Source: Bacteroidota bacterium (lineage in GTDB: Bacteria > Bacteroidota > Bacteroidia > Bacteroidales > VadinHA17). From it: a stretch of DNA of 64,000 nt. Each line of letters begins with the position of its first letter. Position 1 is the stretch's first letter. The notes beneath the pieces are model-generated. The model was given only the letters and a program-made list of their open reading frames with translations. It did not search any database and was not told the DNA's origin. A program made the position numbers and the translations under genes. The stretch covers positions 1 through 64,000 of the forward strand of contig DRFJ01000051.1 of the NCBI GenBank assembly GCA_011050615.1, in the 5' to 3' direction. Shown piece after piece: positions 25,295 through 34,418 of the stretch.

Positions 25295-26101
25295 TTAAAT
25301 TTCAAAACCCATTACGAGTACATCATCTACTTGGATGGCACTACCTTTCCATTCATTAAATATTTTTTCTATATGCTCTTTTTGCCTGTCCATGCCCCAG
25401 TCTGCTACATGTGAAATCAATTGCCTGAAGTTTCTTATTTTGAACTTTTTATTTGTCTTTTCACTGAACTGGTCAGGATAACCATCGGAAAACATATAAA
25501 AACGGTCTCCTTCCTTTACTTCTATCCTGTGGTTAGTAAACGACACTTCTTCGAGGGGAGCCACACCTATTGGCATTTTATTTGGCTTAATTTCTTTCAA
25601 TTGTCCGTCGCTTACCATTATAAGAGGCCTGTTTGCCCCGGCAAACTGAATTACCGACCCGTTAGGTTCATAAACACAGAGAGCTATATCAATACTGTCT
25701 TTCTGTTCATATTCCTTACCCCTCTGGTCAAGGGCATCCATTACTTTCTCCCGCATCCTGTTAAGTATCCTGTTGGCACGGGGAACAGACCTTGACTGCA
25801 ATATCTCATTCAGGAAACTTATACCAAGGATTGACAATAAGGCACCTGGCACTCCATGACCAGTACAATCACCTGCAGCAATTATGGTATAGCCCCCATT
25901 CTGGTAAGCATAGTAAAAATCGCCGCTGACATAATCCTTCGGAAGATAAAAAATAAAATGATCTTTAAGTATGCCCGACAGGAATGATGTGTCAGGCATC
26001 AGGGAACGTTGAATCATGCTTGCATACCGCAGGCTCGACAAGTGTTCATCCATTGCCTGGGCAAAAAGAACAGAATCGAAATCCCTTATTCCTTTATTCA
26101 T
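25295..26101 (-). CDS. SpoIIE-family (PP2C-type) protein phosphatase
   Basis: The product is 268 aa. The catalytic domain is complete: 'YVSGDFYYAY', 'AAGDCTGHGVPGALLS', 'SDGYPDQFSE' and a final 'IQVDDVLVMGF' supply the metal-binding acidic residues. There is no sensor or receiver domain; only a short helical N-terminus (~25 residues) precedes it. Such enzymes dephosphorylate Ser/Thr on anti-anti-sigma (STAS) partners, but no kinase or STAS gene is adjacent. Its only operon partner is the OLD-like ATPase 5 bp downstream. TATATTTG-like -7 elements lie at 26130-26148 on the minus strand. Confidence 0.88.
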   Translation of the reverse strand: MNKGIRDFDSVLFAQAMDEHLSSLRYASMIQRSLMPDTSFLSGILKDHFIFYLPKDYVSGDFYYAYQNGGYTIIAAGDCTGHGVPGALLSILGISFLNEILQSRSVPRANRILNRMREKVMDALDQRGKEYEQKDSIDIALCVYEPNGSVIQFAGANRPLIMVSDGQLKEIKPNKMPIGVAPLEEVSFTNHRIEVKEGDRFYMFSDGYPDQFSEKTNKKFKIRNFRQLISHVADWGMDRQKEHIEKIFNEWKGSAIQVDDVLVMGFEI

Positions 26102-26129
26102 TTAATAACAAGCATTTGGCTTTAACCGA

Positions 26130-26148
26130 CAAATATACTGCAAATATA
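26130..26148 (-). promoter_or_regulatory. Tandem TATATTTG elements upstream of the SpoIIE phosphatase
   Basis: On the minus strand TATATTTG occurs twice, at 26141-26148 and 26130-26137, 11 nt apart. Both match TAnnTTTG. A clear -33 TTG was not seen for either, so which one is used is unknown. They lie 29-40 bp before the start codon. Confidence 0.5.
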
Positions 26149-26212
26149 TTAATTACCAGAAAAAATGGGATAATGCCTGTCACCCGCCGCTAAGCCTGAA
26201 ATTTTACTTTAC

Positions 26213-26220
26213 TATCTTTG
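26213..26220 (+). promoter_or_regulatory. Possible -7 element of the ABC-F gene
   Basis: TATCTTTG matches TAnnTTTG and lies 25 bp before the preferred start at 26246. No TTG is present at the expected -33 position. Confidence 0.4.
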
Positions 26221-26245
26221 CAAAATTATTAGAATGCTATGGCAA

Positions 26246-28195
26246 ATGATATCCGTTGACAATATAAGTCTCGTATTTGGAGGGTTTGAATTATTCTCGG
26301 GTGTATCGTTCATGATTAACTCAAGGGACAGAATTGGCCTTACCGGCAAGAACGGTGCCGGCAAAACAAGCCTGCTAAAGATTATCCATGGAATATTGAA
26401 ACCGACTGCCGGGACTCTTTCCCTGCCTTCAGGACTTTCAACCGGTTACCTTCCCCAGCAGATGAAGGTAAGTGATAACACAAGCATAATGGATGAAACA
26501 CTGAGTGCCTTCCGTGACCTGAGGGAGATGGAAAACAGGATGCATGTAATAAGCGAACAGATTTCGGCACGTAATGATTACAGTTCGGACGAGTACCTTA
26601 ATCTTTGCGACCGCCTGACAGATCTGCAGGAACAATACCGTATCAGGGGGGGCGACAAGTATCTGGCCGAAGCTGAACAGGCGCTTGCAGGCCTTGGTTT
26701 TGAACGCCGGCAATTCAATAAGCCAAGTGCCCGGTTAAGCGGCGGCTGGAGAATGAGAATTGAACTGGCAAAAATATTACTTGCAAAACCTTCTGTGCTG
26801 TTGCTTGATGAACCAACCAACCATCTTGACATTGTATCGATACAATGGCTTGAAACATATCTCGGCTCATATCCGGGGGCTGTAATGGTGGTATCACATG
26901 ACAGGGCCTTCCTTGACAATGTTACCAATCGCACACTTGAGCTGTCTCTGGGAAATATCTACGACTATAAAGTCCCCTATTCAAAGTACGTTCAGTTAAG
27001 GAAAGAAAGAAGGGACCATCAGATGGCTGCATGGAAAAACCAGCAGAAGATGATTGAAGACAATGAGAAATTCATTGAACGGTTCAGGTATAAGAATACC
27101 AAGGCCGTTCAGGTACAGTCGAGGATAAAAAAACTTGAAAAGCTCGACCGAATTGAGATTGACGAAGAAGACACTTCAGCCATATCGGTAAAATTCGCAC
27201 CCGCACCCAGGTCCGGGTCAGTAGTAATTGAAACAGAAGGTTTGTCAAAAAGCTATGGGAGGCATGAGGTCCTGCATAATATTGATTTCATCATTGAAAG
27301 ACAGGAAAAGGTTGCCTTTGTGGGGCGCAACGGCGAGGGAAAAACCACCTTTGCAAGGATCATTATGGGGGAACTGGAATTCAATGGAAAGCTTAAAAAG
27401 GGTCATAATCTCAACACAGGATATTTTGCACAGAACCAGGACGAACTACTGGACGAGTCACTCACTGTCTTCCGGACCATTGACAATATAGCAAGAGGTG
27501 AAATACGGACAAAAATCAGGGATATCCTTGGAGCCTTCCTTTTCAGTGGGGAGGATATTGACAAGAAAGTGAGTGTGCTTTCCGGCGGTGAAAGGTCACG
27601 GCTGGCATTGATAAAACTGCTCCTTGAACCCTACAACCTCCTGATACTTGATGAACCCACGAACCACCTTGACATGAGGTCAAAAGACATACTCAAACAG
27701 GCACTCATGGGATATGATGGCACATTAATTGTTGTATCTCATGACAGGGATTTCCTGGAGGGTCTTACTGAAAAAATATACGAGTTCAGGAATAAAAATA
27801 TCAGGGAATTTAATGGTGGGATTTATGACTTCCTGGAAAAAAGAAATCTTGAAAACCTCAGAGATATTGAACATAAGGATATAATACCTGGTAAGACGGG
27901 AAATGAAAAAAAATCGGAAAATAAAATTCAATACCTGCAAAAGAAAGAATATGAGAAAGAATTGAGGAAGAAGCAGAAAATGCTGAACCGCATAGAGGAA
28001 AAAATAGAAGAACTGGAAAGCCTCAAGGCTGAGATGGATTCAAAGCTGGCCTCTCATGACATCAGTATTTCAGATCCGGCTTTTTTTGAAAAATATGAAC
28101 AGTTAAATCATTCATTACATGGTGAGATGACTAAGTGGGAAAAGACATCAATTGATTTAGAACATTTTAAAGAAAAAACAGGTCTCAATGATTAA
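26246..28195 (+). CDS. ABC-F family ATPase
   Basis: The product is 649 aa from Met at 26246 (MISVDNISLVFGG), preferred over the ATG at 26234. Two ABC domains are present: Walker A 'GKNGAGKT' and 'GRNGEGKT', signatures 'LSGGWRMRIELAK' and 'LSGGERSRLALIK', Walker B 'LLLDEPTNHLDI' and 'LILDEPTNHLDM'. An ABC-F linker lies between them and a coiled-coil C-terminal arm (~540-645) follows. No membrane segments exist. It acts on the ribosome, in translation quality control or stall rescue, and is closest in layout to Uup/YdiF-like members. It is followed after 176 bp by a lipoprotein of the GWxTD family. Confidence 0.93.
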   Translation: MISVDNISLVFGGFELFSGVSFMINSRDRIGLTGKNGAGKTSLLKIIHGILKPTAGTLSLPSGLSTGYLPQQMKVSDNTSIMDETLSAFRDLREMENRMHVISEQISARNDYSSDEYLNLCDRLTDLQEQYRIRGGDKYLAEAEQALAGLGFERRQFNKPSARLSGGWRMRIELAKILLAKPSVLLLDEPTNHLDIVSIQWLETYLGSYPGAVMVVSHDRAFLDNVTNRTLELSLGNIYDYKVPYSKYVQLRKERRDHQMAAWKNQQKMIEDNEKFIERFRYKNTKAVQVQSRIKKLEKLDRIEIDEEDTSAISVKFAPAPRSGSVVIETEGLSKSYGRHEVLHNIDFIIERQEKVAFVGRNGEGKTTFARIIMGELEFNGKLKKGHNLNTGYFAQNQDELLDESLTVFRTIDNIARGEIRTKIRDILGAFLFSGEDIDKKVSVLSGGERSRLALIKLLLEPYNLLILDEPTNHLDMRSKDILKQALMGYDGTLIVVSHDRDFLEGLTEKIYEFRNKNIREFNGGIYDFLEKRNLENLRDIEHKDIIPGKTGNEKKSENKIQYLQKKEYEKELRKKQKMLNRIEEKIEELESLKAEMDSKLASHDISISDPAFFEKYEQLNHSLHGEMTKWEKTSIDLEHFKEKTGLND

Positions 28196-28371
28196 TCTTA
28201 TTCACGAAAGACCACACAGGGTAAACACCCGGAAGCTTATGCCCCGGGCAAACTGAGTATTCAGTGCTTTTACCAGGCATCAGGAAAAATGATGGTAAGG
28301 AATTATGCAGGCTGAAAGTAAGCCGGGAACCATAGAAGAAGAATTTTGCTATTTTTACCAAACAAATCAAA

Positions 28372-29694
28372 GTGATGGGACAAATCAGAAATATATTTTT
28401 TATTTCAACAATCATTTTAACGGTTGCCTCGTGCGCCACTGTAAAAAAGGAAGAGACTGATGCAAGAGACCTGTCCTACCTGTATAATCCATTAAGAAAT
28501 CCAATACATCCAAGGTACCAGATTTATAATATCAGCGAAGATTTAAGCGAGCTTACCATCAAGTTTTTCACCAATGATCTTTATTTCACCGAGGCCAACC
28601 CTGAAGGCGTCCCGAAAGCTGAACTGCTTATAATATACAGGTTATATGATATGTCGCAGGGACGTATAGCGGTTGATACCGGGTTTTATAATATTAACAT
28701 CAGGAAAGAGCAGGGTAACAGGCAATACACTTACAAGATACCCATGCGTGCTTCAGCGGGATCGAAATATGAAGCTGAACTCGTAATAAGGGATCTCATC
28801 AGAAATAACAGGATACAGACCCACCTGCCCTTTGACAAAACCTCTGATCTCAGCAGTAATAATTTTAAGGTACGTGGTCATTTCAACAAGATTGAATTGT
28901 TCAACCCCGTTCTGAGATCAAACGAATTTGTTAATCTTCTATACAGGTATGACACTGACAGCCTTTTTGTCATGTACTTCGAGCCCGATGATGCCAGCCC
29001 CATACCCCCGTCTATGCTAATGCCGGCAAGGAGCATTGACACCGAGCCTGAAGCAACAGTACCACTTGCCTATTCCGATACCCTGGCTCTTATGTTCCCA
29101 AACAGGGGAATCTACCTGTGCACAACCGATACCAACAGGCTGGAAGGTTATTCATTCTTTAATTTCGGTGATGAATTTCCGGGAATGACCAAGGCTGAAA
29201 CTATGATTGATCCCCTGATCTACCTTTCAAATGAAGACCATATAAGGCAGATGAAAAACAGCGAAAGGTTGAAAGCAGAGCTGGATAATTTCTGGCTTAA
29301 CATCACGGGCAATGTTGAACGTTCACGTGAACTTATAAGGATCTATTACAACCGGGTACTGTACGCTAACTATTTCTTCACCTCACACAAGGAAGGATGG
29401 CGCACCGACAGGGGAATGATTTATATTATATACGGTCCGCCTGACAAGGTATACAAAAGCCCCGGCGAGGAAAGATGGGCTTACCTCAAAAAACAGGTAA
29501 GGAAAGGATGGGGAATAAGGTATAAAATTGACGATGAGTACCTGTATTTCAGCTTCAGTAACAGGGAGAATCCTTTTACCACCAATGATTATATTCTCCG
29601 GAGAAGTGAAAGTGTAACCTCATACTGGGATGAAGCTATACGCAGCTGGCGCTCCGGAATAGTCTTCAGGCTTGATAATCCCTCAGGAATTTAG
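28372..29694 (+). CDS. GWxTD-domain lipoprotein
   Basis: The product is 440 aa. The signal peptide ends TVAS-C20. The C-terminal ~130 residues form the GWxTD domain, named for 'KEGWRTDRGMIYIIYGPPDK'. The central part is beta-rich. The family is widespread in Bacteroidota and Acidobacteria and has no established function. It ends in TAG one base before the rlmB start, so the two are translationally coupled. Confidence 0.85.
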   Translation: MMGQIRNIFFISTIILTVASCATVKKEETDARDLSYLYNPLRNPIHPRYQIYNISEDLSELTIKFFTNDLYFTEANPEGVPKAELLIIYRLYDMSQGRIAVDTGFYNINIRKEQGNRQYTYKIPMRASAGSKYEAELVIRDLIRNNRIQTHLPFDKTSDLSSNNFKVRGHFNKIELFNPVLRSNEFVNLLYRYDTDSLFVMYFEPDDASPIPPSMLMPARSIDTEPEATVPLAYSDTLALMFPNRGIYLCTTDTNRLEGYSFFNFGDEFPGMTKAETMIDPLIYLSNEDHIRQMKNSERLKAELDNFWLNITGNVERSRELIRIYYNRVLYANYFFTSHKEGWRTDRGMIYIIYGPPDKVYKSPGEERWAYLKKQVRKGWGIRYKIDDEYLYFSFSNRENPFTTNDYILRRSESVTSYWDEAIRSWRSGIVFRLDNPSGI

Positions 29695-29695
29695 G

Positions 29696-30436
29696 ATGAA
29701 AGATAAAATTGATTACATCTATGGTTTGAGGCCTGTGATTGAAGCCATAGGAGCAGGAAAGAACATAGACAGGCTACTTATAAAAAAAGGCCTGAAAGGA
29801 TCACTGTACTTTCAGCTCATGCAGGAAGTCAAAAATCATTCAATACCCTGCCAGTTCGTTCCAGGTGAAAAACTTGACAGGATAAGCCGGAAAAATCATC
29901 AGGGTATAATAGCCTGGCTGTCAGAAATTGAATACAACGACATATCTACCCTCTTACCCGTGATTTATGAATCAGGAAGAGACCCCTTTCTACTGATCCT
30001 GAATAATATTACTGATGTACGGAATTTCGGAGCCATAGCCCGCAGTGCTGAATGTTTTGGTGTCGATTGCATCATCATTCCCGAAAAAGGTGCAGCACGA
30101 ATAAATGCAGAAGCAGTAAAAACATCAGCAGGTGCCCTGAATAAAATACCGGTGGCCAGGGTAAAAAGCCTTATGAAAACCCTTGAATACCTTAAAGATT
30201 CAGGAATTAAGATAATCTGTGCTTCAGAAAAGGGAAGCAGTGATATACACTCAGCAGACCTGAAGGGTCCTTCCGTACTTGTAATGGGCTCGGAAGACAG
30301 GGGTGTAAGCCCTGAAATAATTGGCATAAGTGATGTAAATATTTCAATCCCCCTTTCAGGCAGCATTGAGTCGCTTAATGTTTCCGTTGCCGCAGGGATA
30401 TTGATGTATGAAATAGCAGGGTGCAGGGAGAGATGA
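29696..30436 (+). CDS. rlmB: 23S rRNA (guanosine-2'-O)-methyltransferase RlmB
   Basis: The product is 246 aa from Met at 29696; the ATG at 29672 lies inside the upstream gene and is not preferred. The SpoU N-terminal substrate-binding domain (YIYGLRPVIEAIGAG) is followed by the SPOUT methyltransferase with 'LILNNITDVRNFGAIARSAE', 'VMGSEDRGVSPEI' and 'SIPLSGSIESLNVSVAAGIL', the three family motifs. It modifies G2251-equivalent in 23S rRNA. It overlaps the GWxTD gene's transcription unit. Confidence 0.93.
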   Translation: MKDKIDYIYGLRPVIEAIGAGKNIDRLLIKKGLKGSLYFQLMQEVKNHSIPCQFVPGEKLDRISRKNHQGIIAWLSEIEYNDISTLLPVIYESGRDPFLLILNNITDVRNFGAIARSAECFGVDCIIIPEKGAARINAEAVKTSAGALNKIPVARVKSLMKTLEYLKDSGIKIICASEKGSSDIHSADLKGPSVLVMGSEDRGVSPEIIGISDVNISIPLSGSIESLNVSVAAGILMYEIAGCRER

Positions 30437-30464
30437 AAAATGATTGCTTGCTCGTTGTTAGTTC

Positions 30465-30548
30465 CATTATTGACTAAACCTGCTAAAGCAGGGTTCACCG
30501 GGCTCATCACCCTCGCGCCGAGTTTTCGGGGCTCAGGTTCCACGGTTC
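30465..30548. other. Non-coding hairpin-rich segment after rlmB
   Basis: The gap between rlmB and the channel gene (164 bp) contains CCTGC-TAAA-GCAGG (30479-30492), a perfect 5-bp stem, followed by a GC-rich stretch unlike the flanking coding DNA. It could be a terminator or a piece of a dispersed repeat. No copy elsewhere in the window was confirmed. Confidence 0.35.
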
Positions 30549-30569
30549 CATTTTTATTATAATATTCCC

Positions 30570-30577
30570 TATTTTTG
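30570..30577 (+). promoter_or_regulatory. Possible -7 element of the mechanosensitive channel gene
   Basis: TATTTTTG matches TAnnTTTG and lies 23 bp before the ATG at 30601. No good -33 TTG is found upstream. Confidence 0.4.
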
Positions 30578-30600
30578 GGCAAAATTAAACATAAGCTAAG

Positions 30601-31869
30601 ATGTTTGACAATTTTGATCTTATTGTTTTCCTGAGAGATTTTTTCCGTGAACTGGGAATTAGTAACAGTCTGTCAGTATTTCTTCAAACCCTGATTATTG
30701 TAATACTGGTTGCTGTCCTGAGCTGGTTATCGTACATCATTACCCGGCTCATTATTGACAGGGTAGTAACTGTAGCGGTCAGGAAAACCAAATTCAAGTG
30801 GGATGATATCTTCCTGGAAAGCAAGGTCTTCACGCGCCTGTCCCATTTTGCCCCGGCTCTGGTAATTTACCTCATGGCCGGCTGGGCGCTGGAACCATAT
30901 CCCGGCTGGCTGACTTTTGTGCAGAAACTAACCTTCCTGTACATGATATCAGCCGGTGCGCTATTCCTCTTTGCTTTTATAAATGCCTGGCATAAAATTT
31001 ACCTTACCCTTCCTATCTCTGAACACAGGCATATTAAGGGCTACCTCCAGCTTTTGAAAATTTTCATCGGTTTTATTGCCTCCCTGATAATTATCTCCTT
31101 GATCTTTAACAAGGATCTAACTACCCTGGTTGCAGGACTTGGAGCCATGGCCGCGGTATTAATGCTCATATTCAAGGATACCATACTGGGGCTGGTTGCC
31201 AGTGTGCAAATCTCGGCCAACAATATGGTCAAAATTGGTGATTGGATAAGCTTACCCTCCCGTGGAGCAGACGGAACAGTCATTGATATCACCCTCAATG
31301 TCATCAAGGTGCAGAACTTTGACAAAACTATCATTACCGTACCTACCTATTCTCTTGTGCAGGAATCATTCCAGAACTGGACAGGTATGGAGAAATCAGG
31401 CGGACGAAGGATAAAAAGAGCAGTACACATCGATGTGAGAAGCATTGGATTTCTGGAGGAAAGCCAAATTGATAAGCTTAAAAGGATCCAGATTCTAAGG
31501 GATTATATAGAGACCAAGGAAAAAGATCTTAAGGATTTTAATGAGAAGCATAATATTGATGACAGCGTTCTTGTAAATGGCAGGAGGATGACCAATGTAG
31601 GAACCTTCAGGGCCTATATAAATGCCTATCTTAAACAACATCCCAAAATACATAATGATATGACTTTCCTGGTAAGGCAGTTACCCGTTTCAGAGAAAGG
31701 TCTTCCCATAGAAATATATGTCTTCAGCAAGGACCAGGAATGGGCCAGGTACGAAGCTATACAGGCCGATATCTTTGACCATCTCCTGGCAGTTGTGCCC
31801 GAATTCGGTCTCAGGGTATTCCAGAACCCCACAGGTTATGATTTTCAACAATTGACTAAGAAACAATAA
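30601..31869 (+). CDS. Mechanosensitive ion channel of the MscS family (YbdG-like)
   Basis: The product is 422 aa. Five or so hydrophobic segments occupy ~20-190. The MscS core follows: 'LVAGLGAMAAVLMLIFKDTI' as pore-lining helix, then 'ISANNMVKIGDWISLPSRGA' and 'GTVIDITLNVIKVQNFDKT'. The C-terminal domain is longer than E. coli MscS and matches the YbdG/MscM layout. It relieves turgor on osmotic downshift. Two bases separate it from the transaldolase-family gene. Confidence 0.9.
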   Translation: MFDNFDLIVFLRDFFRELGISNSLSVFLQTLIIVILVAVLSWLSYIITRLIIDRVVTVAVRKTKFKWDDIFLESKVFTRLSHFAPALVIYLMAGWALEPYPGWLTFVQKLTFLYMISAGALFLFAFINAWHKIYLTLPISEHRHIKGYLQLLKIFIGFIASLIIISLIFNKDLTTLVAGLGAMAAVLMLIFKDTILGLVASVQISANNMVKIGDWISLPSRGADGTVIDITLNVIKVQNFDKTIITVPTYSLVQESFQNWTGMEKSGGRRIKRAVHIDVRSIGFLEESQIDKLKRIQILRDYIETKEKDLKDFNEKHNIDDSVLVNGRRMTNVGTFRAYINAYLKQHPKIHNDMTFLVRQLPVSEKGLPIEIYVFSKDQEWARYEAIQADIFDHLLAVVPEFGLRVFQNPTGYDFQQLTKKQ

Positions 31870-31871
31870 AT

Positions 31872-33086
31872 ATGACAACAGAAAAGAACATTAAGGAATA
31901 TATACTGAAAGGTATAGAAGAAGAAACAGTCAATGGTCAGTACGACCCCTTCTGGACAAGCCTCCATAATACCGGCACCACCCTGTGGCTTGACACCGGG
32001 GATATAGATGAAGCCATGGAGGTATGGAGCGGGGAGATGGAAGCCCTTACCACCAATAATACACTCATAAACAAGGTAATCCAAAAAGGGATATATGATG
32101 ACTTTATTCCCCGGACCCAGGAAATTCTTGATTCAATGCCACGCAGGAAAAAGATAATGGAAACAGCCTTTATCCTCAATGCACGGCACGGACTACGCCT
32201 GGCAAGAAAATTCGGAGGTTTTGTCAGTGTTGAACTTCATACTGATACGGCCCATAACATAGATGATATAGTAAGCTATGGACTGAGGTACCGGGATATC
32301 TGTCCCGAAAAATTCATTATTAAGGTACCTTATACTGCTTCCGGGCTGATAGGCGCAAGAATACTACGGGAGAAAGGGGTCAGAATTAATTTCACTCTTG
32401 GTTTCAGTGCCCGCCAGGATGTTATGGCTGCATATATTTCACGTCCCGATTATCTCAATGTATTTCTTGGACGCATAGGAGCTTATATTGTCGATAATAA
32501 GATAGGAGACGGGGTGGGTCCGGGGGAAAAAGCCGTTATGGAGACACAGAAACATATTAGTAAAATAAGAGCTGAGCTGGCTTCGTCCACCCGGCTGATA
32601 GCTGCCAGCATAAGGCACCATAAGCAACTGGAAATGCTTGCCGGCGTTGATGTATTTACAATTCCTCCGAAGGTGGCCGGAATGGGACGTAAAGAGCTGA
32701 CCGGCAATTTCATGTCGAGACTGGACGAGGATTATAACACCGGATTATCCTTCGATCCTTCCGGTGAAGGCATGGATAAATTCTGGAAAGTTGACAGCAA
32801 GCTTATCGTTCTGGCAAGGAAACTGGGAAATAAGCTTCCTGTAACAGGACACGAGCTCGAAGAAATAATGCGCAACGAAGGCTTTATAGATATGTTCCCT
32901 GTCCTGTCTGAAGGAGAAATACAAAGGATCAGTGATGATGGCAAGATCCCGGTAAGGTCAGCATGGCTTGAAAAAATAAATGCAGGGCAAATAGCACCTG
33001 ACACACTGCTTAACCTTGCAGGCCTGGCCTCTTTTACAAATGACCAGGCTGAACTGGATAATCGTATAGAAAAAATCATAAAATAA
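31872..33086 (+). CDS. Transaldolase-family protein with C-terminal extension
   Basis: The product is 404 aa. The barrel has transaldolase motifs: 'LWLDTGDIDEAMEVW' (the first-strand Asp), 'LTTNNTLINKVIQKG' (T-x-N-x-x-L), 'KFIIKVPYTASGLIGARILR' with the Schiff-base Lys in I-K-V-P, and 'GVRINFTLGFSARQ'. About 80-100 residues more than TalB follow the barrel. Bacterial homologues of this longer type are annotated as transaldolase-like. It is placed behind a channel gene, so pathway context is missing; pentose-phosphate or sugar-phosphate aldol chemistry is likely. Confidence 0.85.
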   Translation: MTTEKNIKEYILKGIEEETVNGQYDPFWTSLHNTGTTLWLDTGDIDEAMEVWSGEMEALTTNNTLINKVIQKGIYDDFIPRTQEILDSMPRRKKIMETAFILNARHGLRLARKFGGFVSVELHTDTAHNIDDIVSYGLRYRDICPEKFIIKVPYTASGLIGARILREKGVRINFTLGFSARQDVMAAYISRPDYLNVFLGRIGAYIVDNKIGDGVGPGEKAVMETQKHISKIRAELASSTRLIAASIRHHKQLEMLAGVDVFTIPPKVAGMGRKELTGNFMSRLDEDYNTGLSFDPSGEGMDKFWKVDSKLIVLARKLGNKLPVTGHELEEIMRNEGFIDMFPVLSEGEIQRISDDGKIPVRSAWLEKINAGQIAPDTLLNLAGLASFTNDQAELDNRIEKIIK

Positions 33087-33120
33087 TTATCTTCACATAT
33101 CCAAATCATATACCTCCATT

Positions 33121-34395
33121 ATGAAAAAGACAATAATACTTGTACTGGCCTTCATAAGCCTTTCAGCCGAAGGCCAGGTAAATTTTGACAAATATTTTAC
33201 CGACAAAACACTGCGCTTCGACTTTATGCTTGCAGGTGATCACGATACCACCATAGCCTATCCACTGGAAATGAAGGAAGAGCCATTTTACGGGGGATCG
33301 CTGAATAATCTTGTTGATCCATTCCATTATGGAAACCTGCGGTATTATATTTATGACACAGAGTCAGGGGAACTGATCTATTCACGCGGCTACGGGTCAC
33401 TCTTCCAGGAATGGCAGACCACCGCTGAGGCAAAAAGGATTAGCCGAAGCTTTTACGAAGTGGCCACCTTACCATTCCCAAAAAATGAAGTCAGGTTTGT
33501 ACTTAAGAAATACATGAAAGACGGAAGTCTGCAAAAGGTATACGAAACACTTATTGACCCGGGTGATTATTTTATTCGTAAGGAACCTGTAAAGAAGGCC
33601 GGTCATGTGAGGATAGCGGGCAATAACGATCATCATAATGCTGTTGACCTGGCCTTTATTGCCGAGGGCTATACTGCTGAAGAGATGGACAAGTTCCATG
33701 ATGATGTAAGAAGACTGAGTAGTATACTCCTTGATTATGAGCCATTCCGTCAATACAGAGAGAGTATAAATATTTGGGCTGTGGATGCCATATCCGACGA
33801 ATCAGGAACCGATGTCCCCGGGGAAGGTATTTACCGTAAGACCGTGCTGAACAGCAGTTTCTACACTTTCGGCCTGGACAGGTATCTCACCACTTTTGAC
33901 ATAAAATCGGTGCGTGATTATGCTGCCGTGGTACCCTATGACAATATTATTGTCCTCATCAACAGCGAAAGATATGGCGGAGGAGGAATGTATAATTATT
34001 ATTCGGGCACCACTTCAGATCATATGCTTACTCCACAGGTTTTTACACATGAGTTCGGTCATGGGTTCGCCGGACTGGCTGATGAATATTACACTTCCGA
34101 TGTGGCCTATGAGGAATTCTACCCCTTTGATGTGGAGCCATGGGAACCAAACATAACAACCCTTGTTGATTTTGGCAGCAAATGGAAGGATATGACAGAC
34201 AGGAACATCCCCACTCCCACCCCGCCTGCCCATGAATACAGGGATAAGATTGGTCTCTTTGAGGGAGGTGGCTATTCTGCAAAAGGTATTTACCGGCCAC
34301 AGATTGATTGCCGGATGAAGAGCAATGAGGCAGACAGCTTTTGCAGGGTATGCCGGGAAGCCTTACGGCAAATGATAGAATTCTATATTAAATAA
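33121..34395 (+). CDS. M64 (IgA peptidase) family secreted metallopeptidase
   Basis: The product is 424 aa. A signal peptide (MKKTIILVLAFISLSAEG) is followed by an N-terminal beta domain (~20-150) typical of the family and then the peptidase. Zinc motif: FTHEFGHGFAGLADEYY, with H-E-x-x-H and the downstream Glu/Asp. It is likely an extracellular or periplasmic protease; substrates in the family include IgA but cannot be inferred here. It starts 34 bp after the transaldolase gene and ends convergent, 23 bp before the GH127 stop. Confidence 0.88.
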   Translation: MKKTIILVLAFISLSAEGQVNFDKYFTDKTLRFDFMLAGDHDTTIAYPLEMKEEPFYGGSLNNLVDPFHYGNLRYYIYDTESGELIYSRGYGSLFQEWQTTAEAKRISRSFYEVATLPFPKNEVRFVLKKYMKDGSLQKVYETLIDPGDYFIRKEPVKKAGHVRIAGNNDHHNAVDLAFIAEGYTAEEMDKFHDDVRRLSSILLDYEPFRQYRESINIWAVDAISDESGTDVPGEGIYRKTVLNSSFYTFGLDRYLTTFDIKSVRDYAAVVPYDNIIVLINSERYGGGGMYNYYSGTTSDHMLTPQVFTHEFGHGFAGLADEYYTSDVAYEEFYPFDVEPWEPNITTLVDFGSKWKDMTDRNIPTPTPPAHEYRDKIGLFEGGGYSAKGIYRPQIDCRMKSNEADSFCRVCREALRQMIEFYIK

Positions 34396-34418
34396 GCGGC
34401 TGATATTACTCCTTTTTG

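Noticed and set aside
29965-30582. Minus-strand ORF of 205 codons
   Set aside because: It is the shadow of rlmB, extended into the non-coding gap.
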